DNA of 26,748 nucleotides from Mesotaenium endlicherianum (taxonomy: Eukaryota > Streptophyta > Zygnematophyceae > Zygnematales > Mesotaeniaceae): assembly GCA_009602735.1 (NCBI GenBank), contig WELA01010735.1, positions 506,958-533,705 on the forward strand, written 5' to 3'. A program made the translations under genes and the position numbers. Within the stretch, counting starts at the first letter, position 1, and every line of letters begins with the position of its first letter. The notes under the pieces were generated by a model. The model was not told where the DNA came from. It did no database searches and saw only the letters and a program-made list of their open reading frames with translations. This document shows positions 9,880 to 19,885 of this stretch, in pieces.

Positions 9880-10180
9880 GACAGCAGCAGGTCGCAAATG
9901 AGCGGAAGTAAAGCGCAAGCGGTGCACGACAGGAATGCACAGAGGCAAAAAAAAAGAAACAGGGGCCACCATACACGCCAACCACGGACAGCAGCAGGTT
10001 GCAAATAAGCGCAAGCGGTGCGCGACAGGAATGCACAGCAGCAGAAATGAATACCTAGGTGCCACCACACTCACGCCAGAGAGGGACAGTAAGCTCGCAA
10101 ATGAACAAAAGTAGAGCAAGGGGTGCGTGACTGGAACACATAGCAACAAGGATTCACAAACAGGGGCCAGCAATTAATAA
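9880..10180. repeat. Tandem repeat, three units of about 100-120 bases
   Basis: Three diverging units each contain a GACAGCAGCAGGT-like block, a CGCAAATGAGC-like block, a GCAAGCGGTGCACGACAGGAATGCACAG-like block and a CAGGGGCCACCA-like end. Units begin near 9885, 9988 and 10085. The last is the most decayed. Confidence 0.65.
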
Positions 10181-10243
10181 TTGACGACACACATGAGCCA
10201 GTGTCCATCCTAGAAAAAGACAAGAGAGACAAACAATAGGCAC

Positions 10244-11863
10244 GGCACCTGATGCGCGGGCTGGAAGACAATCCACGTTGATGGGCGCAAGAAGTGCCTC
10301 GTCTTTCTCCTTTCAACTTGGCCTGCATCAAACAAGATACAAACATAGGCACAAATGTATAAGACAATGCAGCTGATTGCAAGCAACCGGGCGCAAACAC
10401 ACAAGATCCTGGCAACGGGAGGACAGGTGTGGCCATACAGACATGGTTAGACATAACACAGCAACATGCCAGGTGATAGGCAATCAACAACAGACAAAAG
10501 CACCCATAAGAAGAGAGAGTGGAAAGAGGGAGGAAAGGGTGATTAGACACCTCATGCAAGTGTTGGAATGTTCACTTAATAGACGCTAGGGGCGCCGAGT
10601 CTGCCGGCGGAGCTCTTTTGCCGATGCAACTCTTTTGCCAGCCTGCTCACAGGATCAAACAATAACAAAGTTGTAAAACAAGTACCAAGCGACTGACAAC
10701 AAACATACTCGCGAAACAGCAAAGGCAACAGCAACGCGTGATGGGGCAGACAAGAGAACATACATGAAGTCGGCGACTGTTGAGCATCTACACTAACAAT
10801 TGCACACAAAATCACAGCATGTTAGGAGAGGCAGCCACAGCAACAACATAAGAAAGCTACACGCACGGGCAGCAAGCAGGCCAAAAACAATAAACAAAGA
10901 CCCCCCCTCCAAGAGAAAGAGAATGAAGGAGGGAGAATGGAGGGGCTTGGCACCTGATGCGCGTGCTGGAAGACGGTCCAACTTTGCAAGCTGGAACAGG
11001 GTCTCCCTTCAATAGCCACAAGGGGTGCAAGTCTGCTGACGCAGCTCTTTTGCTGGCCTGCCTCACACAAAATAAAACAGGCACAGAGCTTTAAAACGAA
11101 GCAGTTGGTTGCAGATAACCAACACACTTGACAAAGAGCAAGGTTGCAAGCAAGAAACAAGTAACAAGGCAGACACGAAAACATTAAATTGGCGACAATT
11201 GACATGTACACTGGCATGTGCCCATGGGCAAGTTTTGAGAGCTAGCCACAGCAACAACAGAACAAGGCGCAGCAGAAGTACGCAACAGAACCGCGCGACA
11301 GAACCAGGCCTAGCAAAATAGAGAAGTTATACGGGCGGCGTGAAATTGAGGACAAACAAAGTATGAGCGTCCATGCGAGAGACAAGGAATGAGGGAGAAT
11401 GGCAAGGCATGGCACCTGACGCGCAGGGTGGAAGACGGTCTCACTTGAAGCGGCAAGACAGAGCTCTTCCTTCTTTCGGCTTCGCCTGTGTCACATATCA
11501 TACAAAACGTGTAAAATGTTATAAAAGAAGCAGCTGATACTAGGTAGCGAGCGACAAACACACAAGAGGTCACGCTTAGGAGTAACAGCTGCAGCCTGGC
11601 AGCATGTGACGGTAACCAGTCACATAACACTTCTGCAGCAGCTGGTCAATAAGAACATATCAATAAATAGTCGAGAAAGGGAGGGCAGATTTGGGCAGCC
11701 AGATGCAGCTATGGACTAACAAAGCAGCATGCGTAGGTGGAAGTCAATCAACAAAAAAACCAAAAACATGCCTTCAGAAGAGAGAGAAAGAAAGGGGAGG
11801 GAGGAAATGGGCACTTGATGCGCACGTGAAGAGACTATCACACGTGAATGTGGCTTACCATGC
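10244..11863 (-). repeat. Tandem array of five exon-like modules (period about 300-460)
   Basis: On the minus strand five related modules occur: 10322-10249 (74 bases), 10642-10551 (92), 11057-10954 (104), 11485-11416 (70) and 11863-11815 (49). Each is preceded by a CAG acceptor-like end after a T-rich stretch and starts GC. Each ends CATCAG or a close variant, directly followed by GTGCC, GTGTC or GTGCCC, which is donor-like. Three keep a CTTCCA-C-CGCGCATCAG-like 3' half, and in one frame read PSSSTRIRC-like residues. The DNA between modules also shows weaker similarity, so the whole unit is tandemly repeated. They could be alternative 5' exons of hAT-1 or a repeat family; I do not recognise them. 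Confidence 0.55.
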
Positions 11864-12956
11864 CTGACGAGGACACAAACACAAGGAGTGAAAAAAGGGA
11901 GCCAGCTATAACATGAGCAGGAGGTAGCAAGCACAAACAATATGCACAAGACAAGCCAGCAGCATCATAAGAGACCACACTCATAAAGGCTTAATACTGG
12001 GAGCCCTTGTTTCCTATGCCTCTTGGGCCTCACTACTAGCATATATTTTACAAAAGTCTAGGTTCCATGCACAGCCTAGCTGCTCTAGCAAATATATACT
12101 AAGAAGCAGCTGCAGATAAAATGACTTTTCTTCGACTGCACACACTCTTCATCATAATTAAAATACTCTATGAACTTACCAGTGGTTGCTTTGTATTGGT
12201 AAAATAAAGCTTAGTCCACCTCTAATGAGAGTGCACGGACTACGGCCTCAACAGACGTTGCCATGGCACCACCTGTCTCCCATGACCCCATCTTGTCCCT
12301 AGTTTAAAGATTCGTATACGGCGTACACGTGTGGGCGTACAGGTGATTCGTACAATACGTGATGACTAATTCAAACCGGCAATATTCGTCGAAATACGTT
12401 GGTGTCGGTCATTAAAACTGTTTTTCATTTTTAAAACGTGTGTGGCCGACACCCTAGCGCGAGCCTTTTAAAAGTTTTTCAATTCGGTCCGTCAGAGTCC
12501 AGTCATCGCACCACACGTTTTGTGTTTCACGAAAGACCGTCGTGGCACTAGTTAAGCTAACGGCCGTGCTGATAACGTTGTGCCTTTGTAGCTTAGCAGC
12601 CGGCCATGTCTGGCTTCAACACTTCAAAAAGATGAACCTAGCGGGAAAAGGAACCAAAAGTTAGAACTCGTGTTTCCTTCCCGCTCCACCAAATGTGTGT
12701 TCCTCTAACTTTGTTACTCGCGTATCCAATAGGATACGTATTTTACCACACTTATCTGTCCCCTGTCCAATCACCGAGGGAAGGGAGTTGGTTACAGCAG
12801 CATTAGTGGTAGTATCCGCTTACTGACAAGCCGCGTACGAATGCATCTGGTAAGGAGTCTCAGCCAAAACTCATACCTCACGTTGAACGCTGTATCTATT
12901 ACTGCTTTATGGATTCAAGGATACTCACTCTTACTTAGCTCTTCTCATATCCTGCA
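11864..12956. other. Region between the two divergent hAT genes; promoter-like, no gene seen
   Basis: There is no convincing coding sequence. It holds the putative right end of hAT-1 (GGCGTAC motifs at 12320 and 12334). It also has an imperfect inverted repeat GGTGTCGGTC/GGCCGACACC at 12401-12410 and 12444-12453, and a perfect CGTATCC/GGATACG hairpin (12721-12738) that includes a CCAAT box. A second CCAAT lies near 12768. The part from about 12460 to 12956 is probably the 5' flank and promoter of the hAT-2 transposase. The hAT-2 terminal repeat was not identified. Confidence 0.4.
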
Positions 12957-13756
12957 ATGTCTGAACAGGACGTAGACGACACTCATTCAAGTCAATTCAA
13001 CGACGAGGAGGAATGTGAGCTAGTTACTCCCTGCAGCACTTCTCGCTTGACATCGGCTGAGAAGGGCAAAACCAAGGTCTACCCGATTCGACCCTCAGAG
13101 CATGACCACGTTCATAAGGTAGACAAGCGTGATTCCCCAGGTGCCTACCAAAATAATTGTACGTATTGTGGCCGTATCAACTTGGGAGGTGCATTTAGAA
13201 TTAGGTACCATTTGGGGTGTGTTCAAGGGCAAGGAATCGCAGGCTGTCCTCAAGTTCCATCCAACGTTCAGGCTTTCTTTGCTGCCCAGTGCTATGAGAA
13301 TGATAGGTCTAGATCTTACAAAGTTCCTCTTGCTCAAATGAAGCTTCTGCAAAAGCGTTCACGTCACGAGCGGACTATGGAGCAGCTGGCATTTGAGAAA
13401 GAAATGAAGAGGAGCGGCAATCTTTGCCCTTCCTCTTCCTCTGGAGGATCTGCTAAAGGTTCTGGTAGGCAAACTGACCTCCCTGAGGTATGGAAACCAG
13501 GTTTCCGTGATCTAGCAGATCAGGCAATTGCCAAGTGGTTTTATGCCAATGGCATATCTTTTAATGCTGCCAATTGTGCGTCCTATGGACTCATGCTGGG
13601 TTCCATATCCCGTGCTGGGCCTAACTACTCTGGACCTCAAATGTGGCACCTAAGGACAAAGCTTCTGGGTTGGGAAATGGCATGTTGTGACATCGAGCTT
13701 CGCCAATTCATGGAGAAGCTAAAAGTCACAGGCTGTGTCATATGCTCCGATGGCTG

Positions 13757-14033
13757 GTAAGTCTTCTGCTACTGCTGCTGCATTGTAGCTTTGCTTTGCT
13801 GCTGCTGCTGCTGCTGGCCTGTTGCTTGATTTGATTGTGCTTGTGCTTGTGCTTCTGCTGGTTTTCTCTGCTGCTGTACTCATATATTATGTGCCCTAGG
13901 GTTGTGTGCTGGTAGATTGGTTTGCTGATCTGCTGCTGTTGTTGTTGTGCTGCTGTGTTGCTGTTGTATTTACCTTATCCTTACCTCGCCTTCTTTTTTC
14001 GTGCCTAATAATTTGTTTTTTATTCATGTACAG
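13757..14033 (+). other. hAT-2 intron 1
   Basis: Donor G|GTAAGT and acceptor TACAG|G restore the DGWTD motif across the join. The intron is rich in TGCTG and TTGTGCT runs, including a (CTG)n-like stretch near 13797-13816. Confidence 0.85.
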
Positions 14034-14236
14034 GACCGACATCATCAAAAGACCAATCATCAACTTCATTGTTGTGACTCCCATGGGTGAAAAAATGGTG
14101 AAGGCGGTCAATTGTGACGGCAAGTTCAAGAGTGGCAAGTTTATCGCCAAATGCTTTGAGGAGGTCATAGCAGAGATTGGTGCAGAGCATGTTCTCATGA
14201 TATGCACAGATTCTGCTAGAGCATGCAAGAATGCAG

Positions 14237-14459
14237 GTATGTCCTTGTGTCTTTTTACTTTACTATATCGTGATGTTGTATTGCAAGTGTGGAGGCCTGG
14301 TTTTGCGTAGCTGTGTTGAATTGCTTGCTTTATTTCTATGCTGCTGTGTTGGTGTGAGGCTAATTCTCTTGTGCTGCTGTCACAGAACTGTGCAATCTAG
14401 TGTCAGCTGCTGTGATGCTACTCATTCTTCCGTGTGCTGCTGCTGTCATGCTATGGTAG
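14237..14459 (+). other. hAT-2 intron 2
   Basis: Donor GCAG|GTATGT and acceptor GGTAG|GT restore the frame (NAG|RLIEAKYP). It is TG- and TGCTG-rich like intron 1. Confidence 0.8.
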
Positions 14460-14716
14460 GTAGACTCATAGAAGCTAAGTACCCTGCCATTACGTGGAGT
14501 GCGTGTGCGGCATACGGCTTGGACCTTATGTTGGAAGCTATCGTGAAGATTGATTAGGTTCAACAAACTGTGGAGCGAGCGAGGAATCTTGTGAAATTCA
14601 TCAGGAACCACCACAAGCCTCTATCTCTCTATCGTGAAGAAGGCCAGTGGGAGCTCAAATTACCCAACGCGACGCAATTTCTTACCTCTTTCATCCTCTT
14701 GGAGCGGCTGAATAAA

Positions 14717-16997
14717 GTATGCATTCAACTTATGAAGCGATGCTTGTGCTGACCTCATGCATGCTACTCACACTACATTTAGCAAAGGGCCTCCACGTTG
14801 CTTTAATGTGCTTTTGCTTGTGTTGCTGCTGTAGTTCAGTAACTGCTACTTTGAGGTGCTGGTGTTCTGCTGTTGGCTTGATATGGTGTGCTGCTGTGAT
14901 GTGTCTGCTGGCTCTCTCTCTGTCTTGCTTGCTGTCTTGGGTGGTTAGCTGGTTTGTTGTGCTGCTGCTTTTCTCTCCTCTCCTTTGTCTCTCTTCTTGC
15001 TCTCTCTCTTCCTCTCTCTCTTGCTTGCCTTCTTGGCTCGTTTGTGGTCTGTTGGTCTGCTGGTTTTCACTCTCCTCTCCTCTCCCTCCCCTCTCACTCT
15101 CTGGCTGGTTTCTATTTTGCTGGTCTGCTGGTTCTCTCTCCTCTCTCCTCTCTCTCTGTCGCTTGCTTGTTGGCTGCTCTCTTGGTTCTCCTCTCCTTTC
15201 TCTCTCTCCTCTCTTTTGCTCGTATGCTCGGCTGGTCTGCAGGTCTGCAGGTTTGCTGGTTGTCACTCTCCTCTCCTTCCTCTCTCCTCTCCTCTCTCTT
15301 TCCCTCTCTCTCACTCCCTTGCTTGCTCGCTTGTCTAGTCTGTTGGTTCTCCCTCCTATCTCTCCGCTCTTCTCTCTCTCCTCTCTCTCTTTCCCGCTTT
15401 CTTGGCTGGTCTGATGCTTTTCTGGTTGTTTCTCTCCTCTCCTTTCTCTCTCTCCTCGCCTCTCTCCTCTCTCCTCTTGCTCTTCTCTCCTCTCTCTCTC
15501 TCTGTCGCTTTCTTGCTTGGATGCTCTATTTGTTCTCCTCTCTTCCCTCTCTCCCTCCTCTCTTGCTCGCTTGCTTGGCCAATCTGCAGGTCTGCTGGTT
15601 GTCTCTCTCCTCTCATTCCTCTCTTTTCTTCTCTCTCTCTCTCTCTCTCTTCTACCTCTCTTTGGCAATCTCTCTCCCTCTTGCTGGCTTTGTTGGCTTG
15701 TTTTCAGGTCTGCAGTCTGATGGTTCTTACTTGGCTTGTTTTCTGTTTTGCTAGTTTGCTGGTCCTCTCTCTCCTCTCTCCCCTTCTCCTCTCTCCCCTC
15801 TCTCCTTGTCGCTTGCTTGCTTGGCCGCTCTGTTGGGTCTCTCCTTCCTCTCTTCTCGCTTGCTTGCTTGGCTGCTCTGTTGGTCCTATCCTTTCTCTCT
15901 CCTCTCTCTTGCTCGCTTGCTTGGCTGGTCTGGAAGTATGCCAGACCTCTCCCCTCTCCCCTCGCTCTCTCTCTATCGCTTGCTTGCTTGGCTGCTCTGC
16001 TGGTTCTCCTCTCCTTCTCTCTCCTCTCCCTTGCTCGCCTGCTTGGCTGCTTTATAGATCTGCTGGTTCTCTCTCTCCTCTCTTCTCTCTCTCCCTCCCT
16101 CTCTCCCTCTTCCTTGCTTGCTTGCTTGTCTAGTCTGTTGGTTCTCCTCTCTCTCCTCTCTCCTCTCTCTCTCCTCTCTCCCTTGCTCGCTTTCTGGTCT
16201 AGTTTGCAGGTCTGCTCGTCGTCTATCTCCTCTCCTTTCCCTCTTTCGGAGTCTCTCCTCTCCGTTCTCTGGCTCTCTTTCGCCCTCTTGCTCAATTTCT
16301 TGGCTGATTTTGAAGTTTGGTGGTCTGCTGGTCCTCTCTCTCCTCTCTCTCCTCTTTCTCCTCTCTCTCTCTCTTGCCCGCGTTGTCCGCTGGTATTGAT
16401 GCCTACTGGTGTGCTGGTCCTTTCTCTCCTCTCTCTCCTCTCTCCTCTCTCTCTCTCTCTTGCCCACGTTGTCGGCTGCTTTTGAAGTCTGGTGGTCTGC
16501 TGGTTTCGTGTCCTGTCACTCCTCTCTCCTCTCTCTCTCTCTCTTGCCCAAGTTGTCGGCTGGTTTTGAGGTCTGCTGGTATGCTGGTTCTTCTCTCTTG
16601 CTCGCTTGCTTGGCCGGTTTGCTGGTCTACTGGTTCTCTCTCCTCTCTCCTCTCTCTCTCCCCCTCTCTCTCCCTTGCTTGCTTTCTTGGCTGGTTTGCA
16701 GGTCTGCTGGTCTGCTGCCTCTCTCTCCTCTCCTTTCTCTCTCTCTTGTCTATCTCTCTCCCCCTTTCTCACTCTTGCTTGCTTTCTTCGCCGGTTTTCA
16801 GGTCTGCTGTTGTGCTGTTCTGCTAGTCTGCTGGTCTGCTGGCTCTCTCTCTCTCCTCTCTCTCCTCTCTTCTCCTCTCTCCTCACTCTCTCACTCTCTA
16901 TTGCTATATTTTGTCCCGACTGTGTTGTTGTGCTTCTCCTTGTTGCCACTAATAGTTGCTTTGACTTTGTGACGGGGTCCAGCCTGTCATTGGGCAG
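14717..16997 (+). repeat. hAT-2 intron 3: pyrimidine-rich minisatellite of about 2 kb
   Basis: Donor AAA|GTATGC and acceptor GGGCAG|GTG, phase 0. From about 14900 to 16900 the sense strand is a chain of roughly 20 degenerate units of about 80-110 bases. Each unit has a TTGCTCGCTTGCTTGGCTGG-like core, a GGTCTGCAGGTCTGCTGG-like core and a long CTCTCTCC tract. The lack of A means no stop codons on the sense strand in some frames and long false frames on the other strand. I found no remnant of the missing transposase segment inside it. Confidence 0.8.
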
Positions 16998-17667
16998 GTG
17001 TGGTGTAAGCTGTGTGACTACGTGAAGTTCATTAAGAAGCTTCCTGGCTTTACCGCTGCGGAGAGGAACTTCTTTGTGGACCTTGTCCAAGATAAGTGGG
17101 ACTTTTTTCACTCACCTATGCACGCAGCTGGCTATGTTTTACACCCTCAATACCAGGACCATGCCCAGCATAGTGTGAAAGAGGTTAAGGCTGGGTGGAA
17201 TTTGATGTTGGAGCGACTGGTGCCTCACAAGGCTGACAGAAAGGTCATAAAGGAGCAGGTGAGGGTGTATCAGGCTAAGTCAGGAAGCTTTGCTGCTCCA
17301 GATGCTGATGATGATTGCACAGAATTTAGTGCTCGTGCATGGTGGCATGAGTATGGTTCTAGCACTCCTGAGCTGCAAGAGCTTGCCATTAAGGTCTGAG
17401 GCCTGTGTACGTCAACGAGCTCTTGTGAGCGTAACTGGTCTGCGTATGACTTTGTGCAGAACAAGAAGCGGAACCGTCTAACCCACGTTAGAGCTGAGAA
17501 GTTGGTTAAGGTCCATTCCAACCTTCGCCTATTGGAAGGCAAGAGGCGTGCGGGTAAAGCCCCTGTGCCTGGGAGGTTCATTGAGGCTTACATTCAAGCA
17601 AAGGAGGGTGCTATTGAGAATCCTGAAGAGGATGCACTAGATAGTGAGTCATGGCCCCTAGTAGATG

Positions 17668-17672
17668 ATGAT
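17668..17672 (+). other. Target-site duplication, left copy
   Basis: ATGAT directly before the 5' LTR; the identical ATGAT at 26488-26492 directly follows the 3' LTR. Five bases is the usual duplication length for Ty3/gypsy integrases. It defines the insertion into hAT-2 exon 4. Confidence 0.95.
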
Positions 17673-18393
17673 TGTAATGAATCAGTATACTGTGTTGATA
17701 TAATATTCATTTAAATAATATAGTTAAATAAGTTCAGCCTGCTGAAGTCTAGTTAACAATCAGTTTGCTGGACTTTATACTTAATATCAGATTAATGACT
17801 TGGCCGGAAGTAGCAGGCTGAGGTCACCTTAAGTCAGCTTGCTGACACATTCTTTGACAGCCAGCTGACTTCCGTACTCGGTAGCAGCGAACTGCCTCGA
17901 TATGCATCTAAGTGTGGTATGCTAGATGAATGGCCAGATGACATCCCTATGATGGATGGCGATTCGGGATGATGGGAGATGGCGGTGGATTTGGTTAACC
18001 GAGGTCCTACCAACGTGGTTAACTCCCGGGTAGGCGGTGCCATCGCACTGACCGTTGAACAGTAAACTCATTCCATGTACATATGCTAGGCATTGCTCTC
18101 GAGTTCGGCATTCGGAAACGAGGCCAACTCTCTTGTACAGCTTACTGAGAGAGATCTGAATCCAAGGCGAGAAGCCATTGATACGCACTGTCTTCTAACC
18201 TTGCTTATGTATGAGTTTACTGATTTGCATTATTGATGCTAGTTTACTCGCATTTGACTTACGAGTATTATTCACTGCTAGTGTATTGTCCTTTGCCGTT
18301 TAACCAGTTAACGGAAATACCATAAAGATTACTTGCTGGTATAAAGATCTTTATTAATTGTTAATCGCCTATTTGGTAAGTCGATTCATTTCA
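17673..18393 (+). repeat. 5' LTR of copy 2
   Basis: TGTAATGA...TTTCA, 721 bases. It contains TATAAA at 18340-18345, the likely core promoter, leaving a short transcribed LTR end. Near the 5' end is a palindrome TTCAGCCTGCTGAA (17733-17746) and an inverted pair AGCAGGCTGA/TCAGCTTGCT (17812-17843), which may be enhancer sites. Confidence 0.97.
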
Positions 18394-18394
18394 G

Positions 18395-18406
18395 TGGTAT
18401 CGGAGC
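18395..18406 (+). other. Primer-binding site of copy 2
   Basis: TGGTATCGGAGC, one base after the LTR, is complementary to the 3' end of plant initiator Met tRNA with one difference from the common TGGTATCAGAGC. The leader from here to the gag ATG is only 21 bases. The gag start codon is followed by GTAAGG, a splice-donor-like sequence (18428-18436). Confidence 0.9.
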
Positions 18407-18427
18407 AGTTATCACAGTCTTCTTTGT

Positions 18428-19885
18428 ATGGTAAGGACAAGGTCTCAAACTAGCAACTGCCGAGACATGGAGAACCAGGATAACGACAATGTCGAAAACC
18501 AGACGGAAAGCCATGTAGCGGGAAACCGTACCTATTCGGAAGCAGTAGCAGATACTGCAGCTAGGGAGGCTGCAGAGGAGTCAGTTGCTATTGCCTCAGT
18601 CGCAGCTCAGCAAGCTGAGAAGGAGAGAGCCAGGCTAGAAGCTGAACAAGTAGCAAAGGCCGCTGAAGATACACAAAGGAGGGAAAGACAGCCAGCTGAC
18701 GAGCGCACTCTCGAGGAACTCATGGCATCAAGGGCCAATGTTCTGAACCCACCCCCTGCTGTACAACTCAACGTACCCCTAGGTCAAATACGTGACCGGC
18801 TGAATGCGGCAGGAATTGCTGCTGCAGGAGCGAGAGGGACTGTTGAGGACACTACTCAGCGAGTAGATGCCAATGCTGCTGCTGCATTTGCTAGACTACC
18901 ACCCCAGAGTGTAGACTTGGGAGCATTGTTCGTTCAGATGCAGTCGCAAATGGCGACCATGTATCAGTCCCAGCAGGAGGACAAATCTATCATAATGTCC
19001 CTACTGCGGGACAGAGACCAACTGGAGTCTCACACCACTAGTGGTGGTGGCCGAGGGCCTAGTAAGCCCAAGCCGAAACCTCCCCAGGACTATGATCCTG
19101 AGGGAAACAGAAAATATTACCTGATCAAGTTTCTCGCGGATGTTGAGCAGTGGCTGGAGAACTACCCAGAACTGCAAGATTACGAGAAGGTCAGGCACAC
19201 CGGTGCGCTACTGAAAGGCAGTGCCGCAGACTGGTGGCTTTACTGGAAGGAAGAGCGTAAGGCTCGGCAACTCGGTGACCCTACGTGGGTAGAGTTTGTC
19301 GAGAAGTTGCATGAGAAGTTTGATGTCATCAACCAGCAGGAGAAAGCTATCTATGCGATGATCTCCCTGACATTGAAGCAGACCACTTCAGTTGCTGAGT
19401 CTGCTCAAAAGTTCCAAGAGAACATGATGAAGCAGCCAGATTTGCCAGAACGGTATAGGATAGCATACTTCGGGTATGGCTTGAAATCCGAGGTCTTTAA
19501 TCATTTTGCTGAGAAAAAGTATGAGAAGCTGGCTGACTTGATCCAGGATGCTGACGCCTGGGATCAGCAGCAGTTCAATCACAAGCGCCAGAGTAACGCT
19601 TTGGTGTCTAAGATTGTCAAAAAGCCCCACGGTTCCTACAATGCAGTTGAAGGAGACCAGGCTGAGGATAATCAGGGTGATGAATATGGGTATGAGTACA
19701 ATGCTATTCAGTCTGGAGGTAGAGGTGATCCCTCTCGAGGTGGCTATGGAAGGGGTGGTGGTAGGACTAAGCCGAGACCAGCCTCAGCAAAATCTACTTG
19801 CTACCATTGTCAGCAGAAAGGCCACTACAGAGAACAGTGTCCGGTCAAGCACCTGCCCAAGGTCGAGAGAAAAGACCAGCCTTAA
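18428..19885 (+). CDS. gag: Gag polyprotein of Ty3/gypsy copy 2
   Basis: 485 residues, complete. Gag forms the virus-like particle and packages element RNA. The N-terminal third (about residues 30-110) is Ala/Glu/Arg-rich and probably a coiled coil. A retrotransposon-gag capsid domain follows (about 230-370) with [14 protein letters not shown] and [16 protein letters not shown] sequence. A Gly/Arg-rich linker (about 430-455) leads to a CCHC zinc knuckle, C458-C461-H466-C471. The ATG at 18428 is the first after the primer site. The end overlaps pol, which lies in the -1 frame. I saw no canonical heptameric slippery site in the overlap, so the mode of pol expression is open. Confidence 0.95.
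   Translation: MVRTRSQTSNCRDMENQDNDNVENQTESHVAGNRTYSEAVADTAAREAAEESVAIASVAAQQAEKERARLEAEQVAKAAEDTQRRERQPADERTLEELMASRANVLNPPPAVQLNVPLGQIRDRLNAAGIAAAGARGTVEDTTQRVDANAAAAFARLPPQSVDLGALFVQMQSQMATMYQSQQEDKSIIMSLLRDRDQLESHTTSGGGRGPSKPKPKPPQDYDPEGNRKYYLIKFLADVEQWLENYPELQDYEKVRHTGALLKGSAADWWLYWKEERKARQLGDPTWVEFVEKLHEKFDVINQQEKAIYAMISLTLKQTTSVAESAQKFQENMMKQPDLPERYRIAYFGYGLKSEVFNHFAEKKYEKLADLIQDADAWDQQQFNHKRQSNALVSKIVKKPHGSYNAVEGDQAEDNQGDEYGYEYNAIQSGGRGDPSRGGYGRGGGRTKPRPASAKSTCYHCQQKGHYREQCPVKHLPKVERKDQP

Larger units (their letters stand above)
5169..12345 (-). mobile_element. hAT transposon hAT-1 (boundaries approximate)
   Basis: A hAT-superfamily element centred on the minus-strand transposase at 5932-9515. 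The left edge is set where RT-fragment homology stops (about 5168). The right edge is set by GGCGTAC motifs at 12320-12326 and 12334-12340, which are the inverse of GTACGCC motifs at 5266-5272 and 5429-5435. Such inverted subterminal repeats are typical transposase-binding sites at hAT ends. I could not identify exact terminal inverted repeats or an 8-base target duplication, so the extent is an estimate. Confidence 0.55.

Noticed and set aside
14730-17111. 793-codon open frame on the minus strand
   Set aside because: Highly repetitive Glu/Arg/Gln translation of a purine-rich minisatellite within a well-supported intron on the other strand; no domain, and its beginning overlaps the hAT-2 exon.
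12957-17714. hAT genes as domesticated host genes
   Set aside because: Both have multiple in-frame stops and hAT-2 is interrupted by a retrotransposon, so neither is preserved as a functional host gene here.
17922-18188. 88-codon minus-strand frame in the LTR, also at 2299-2565
   Set aside because: It repeats because the LTR repeats; no motif, and LTRs are not expected to code on that strand.
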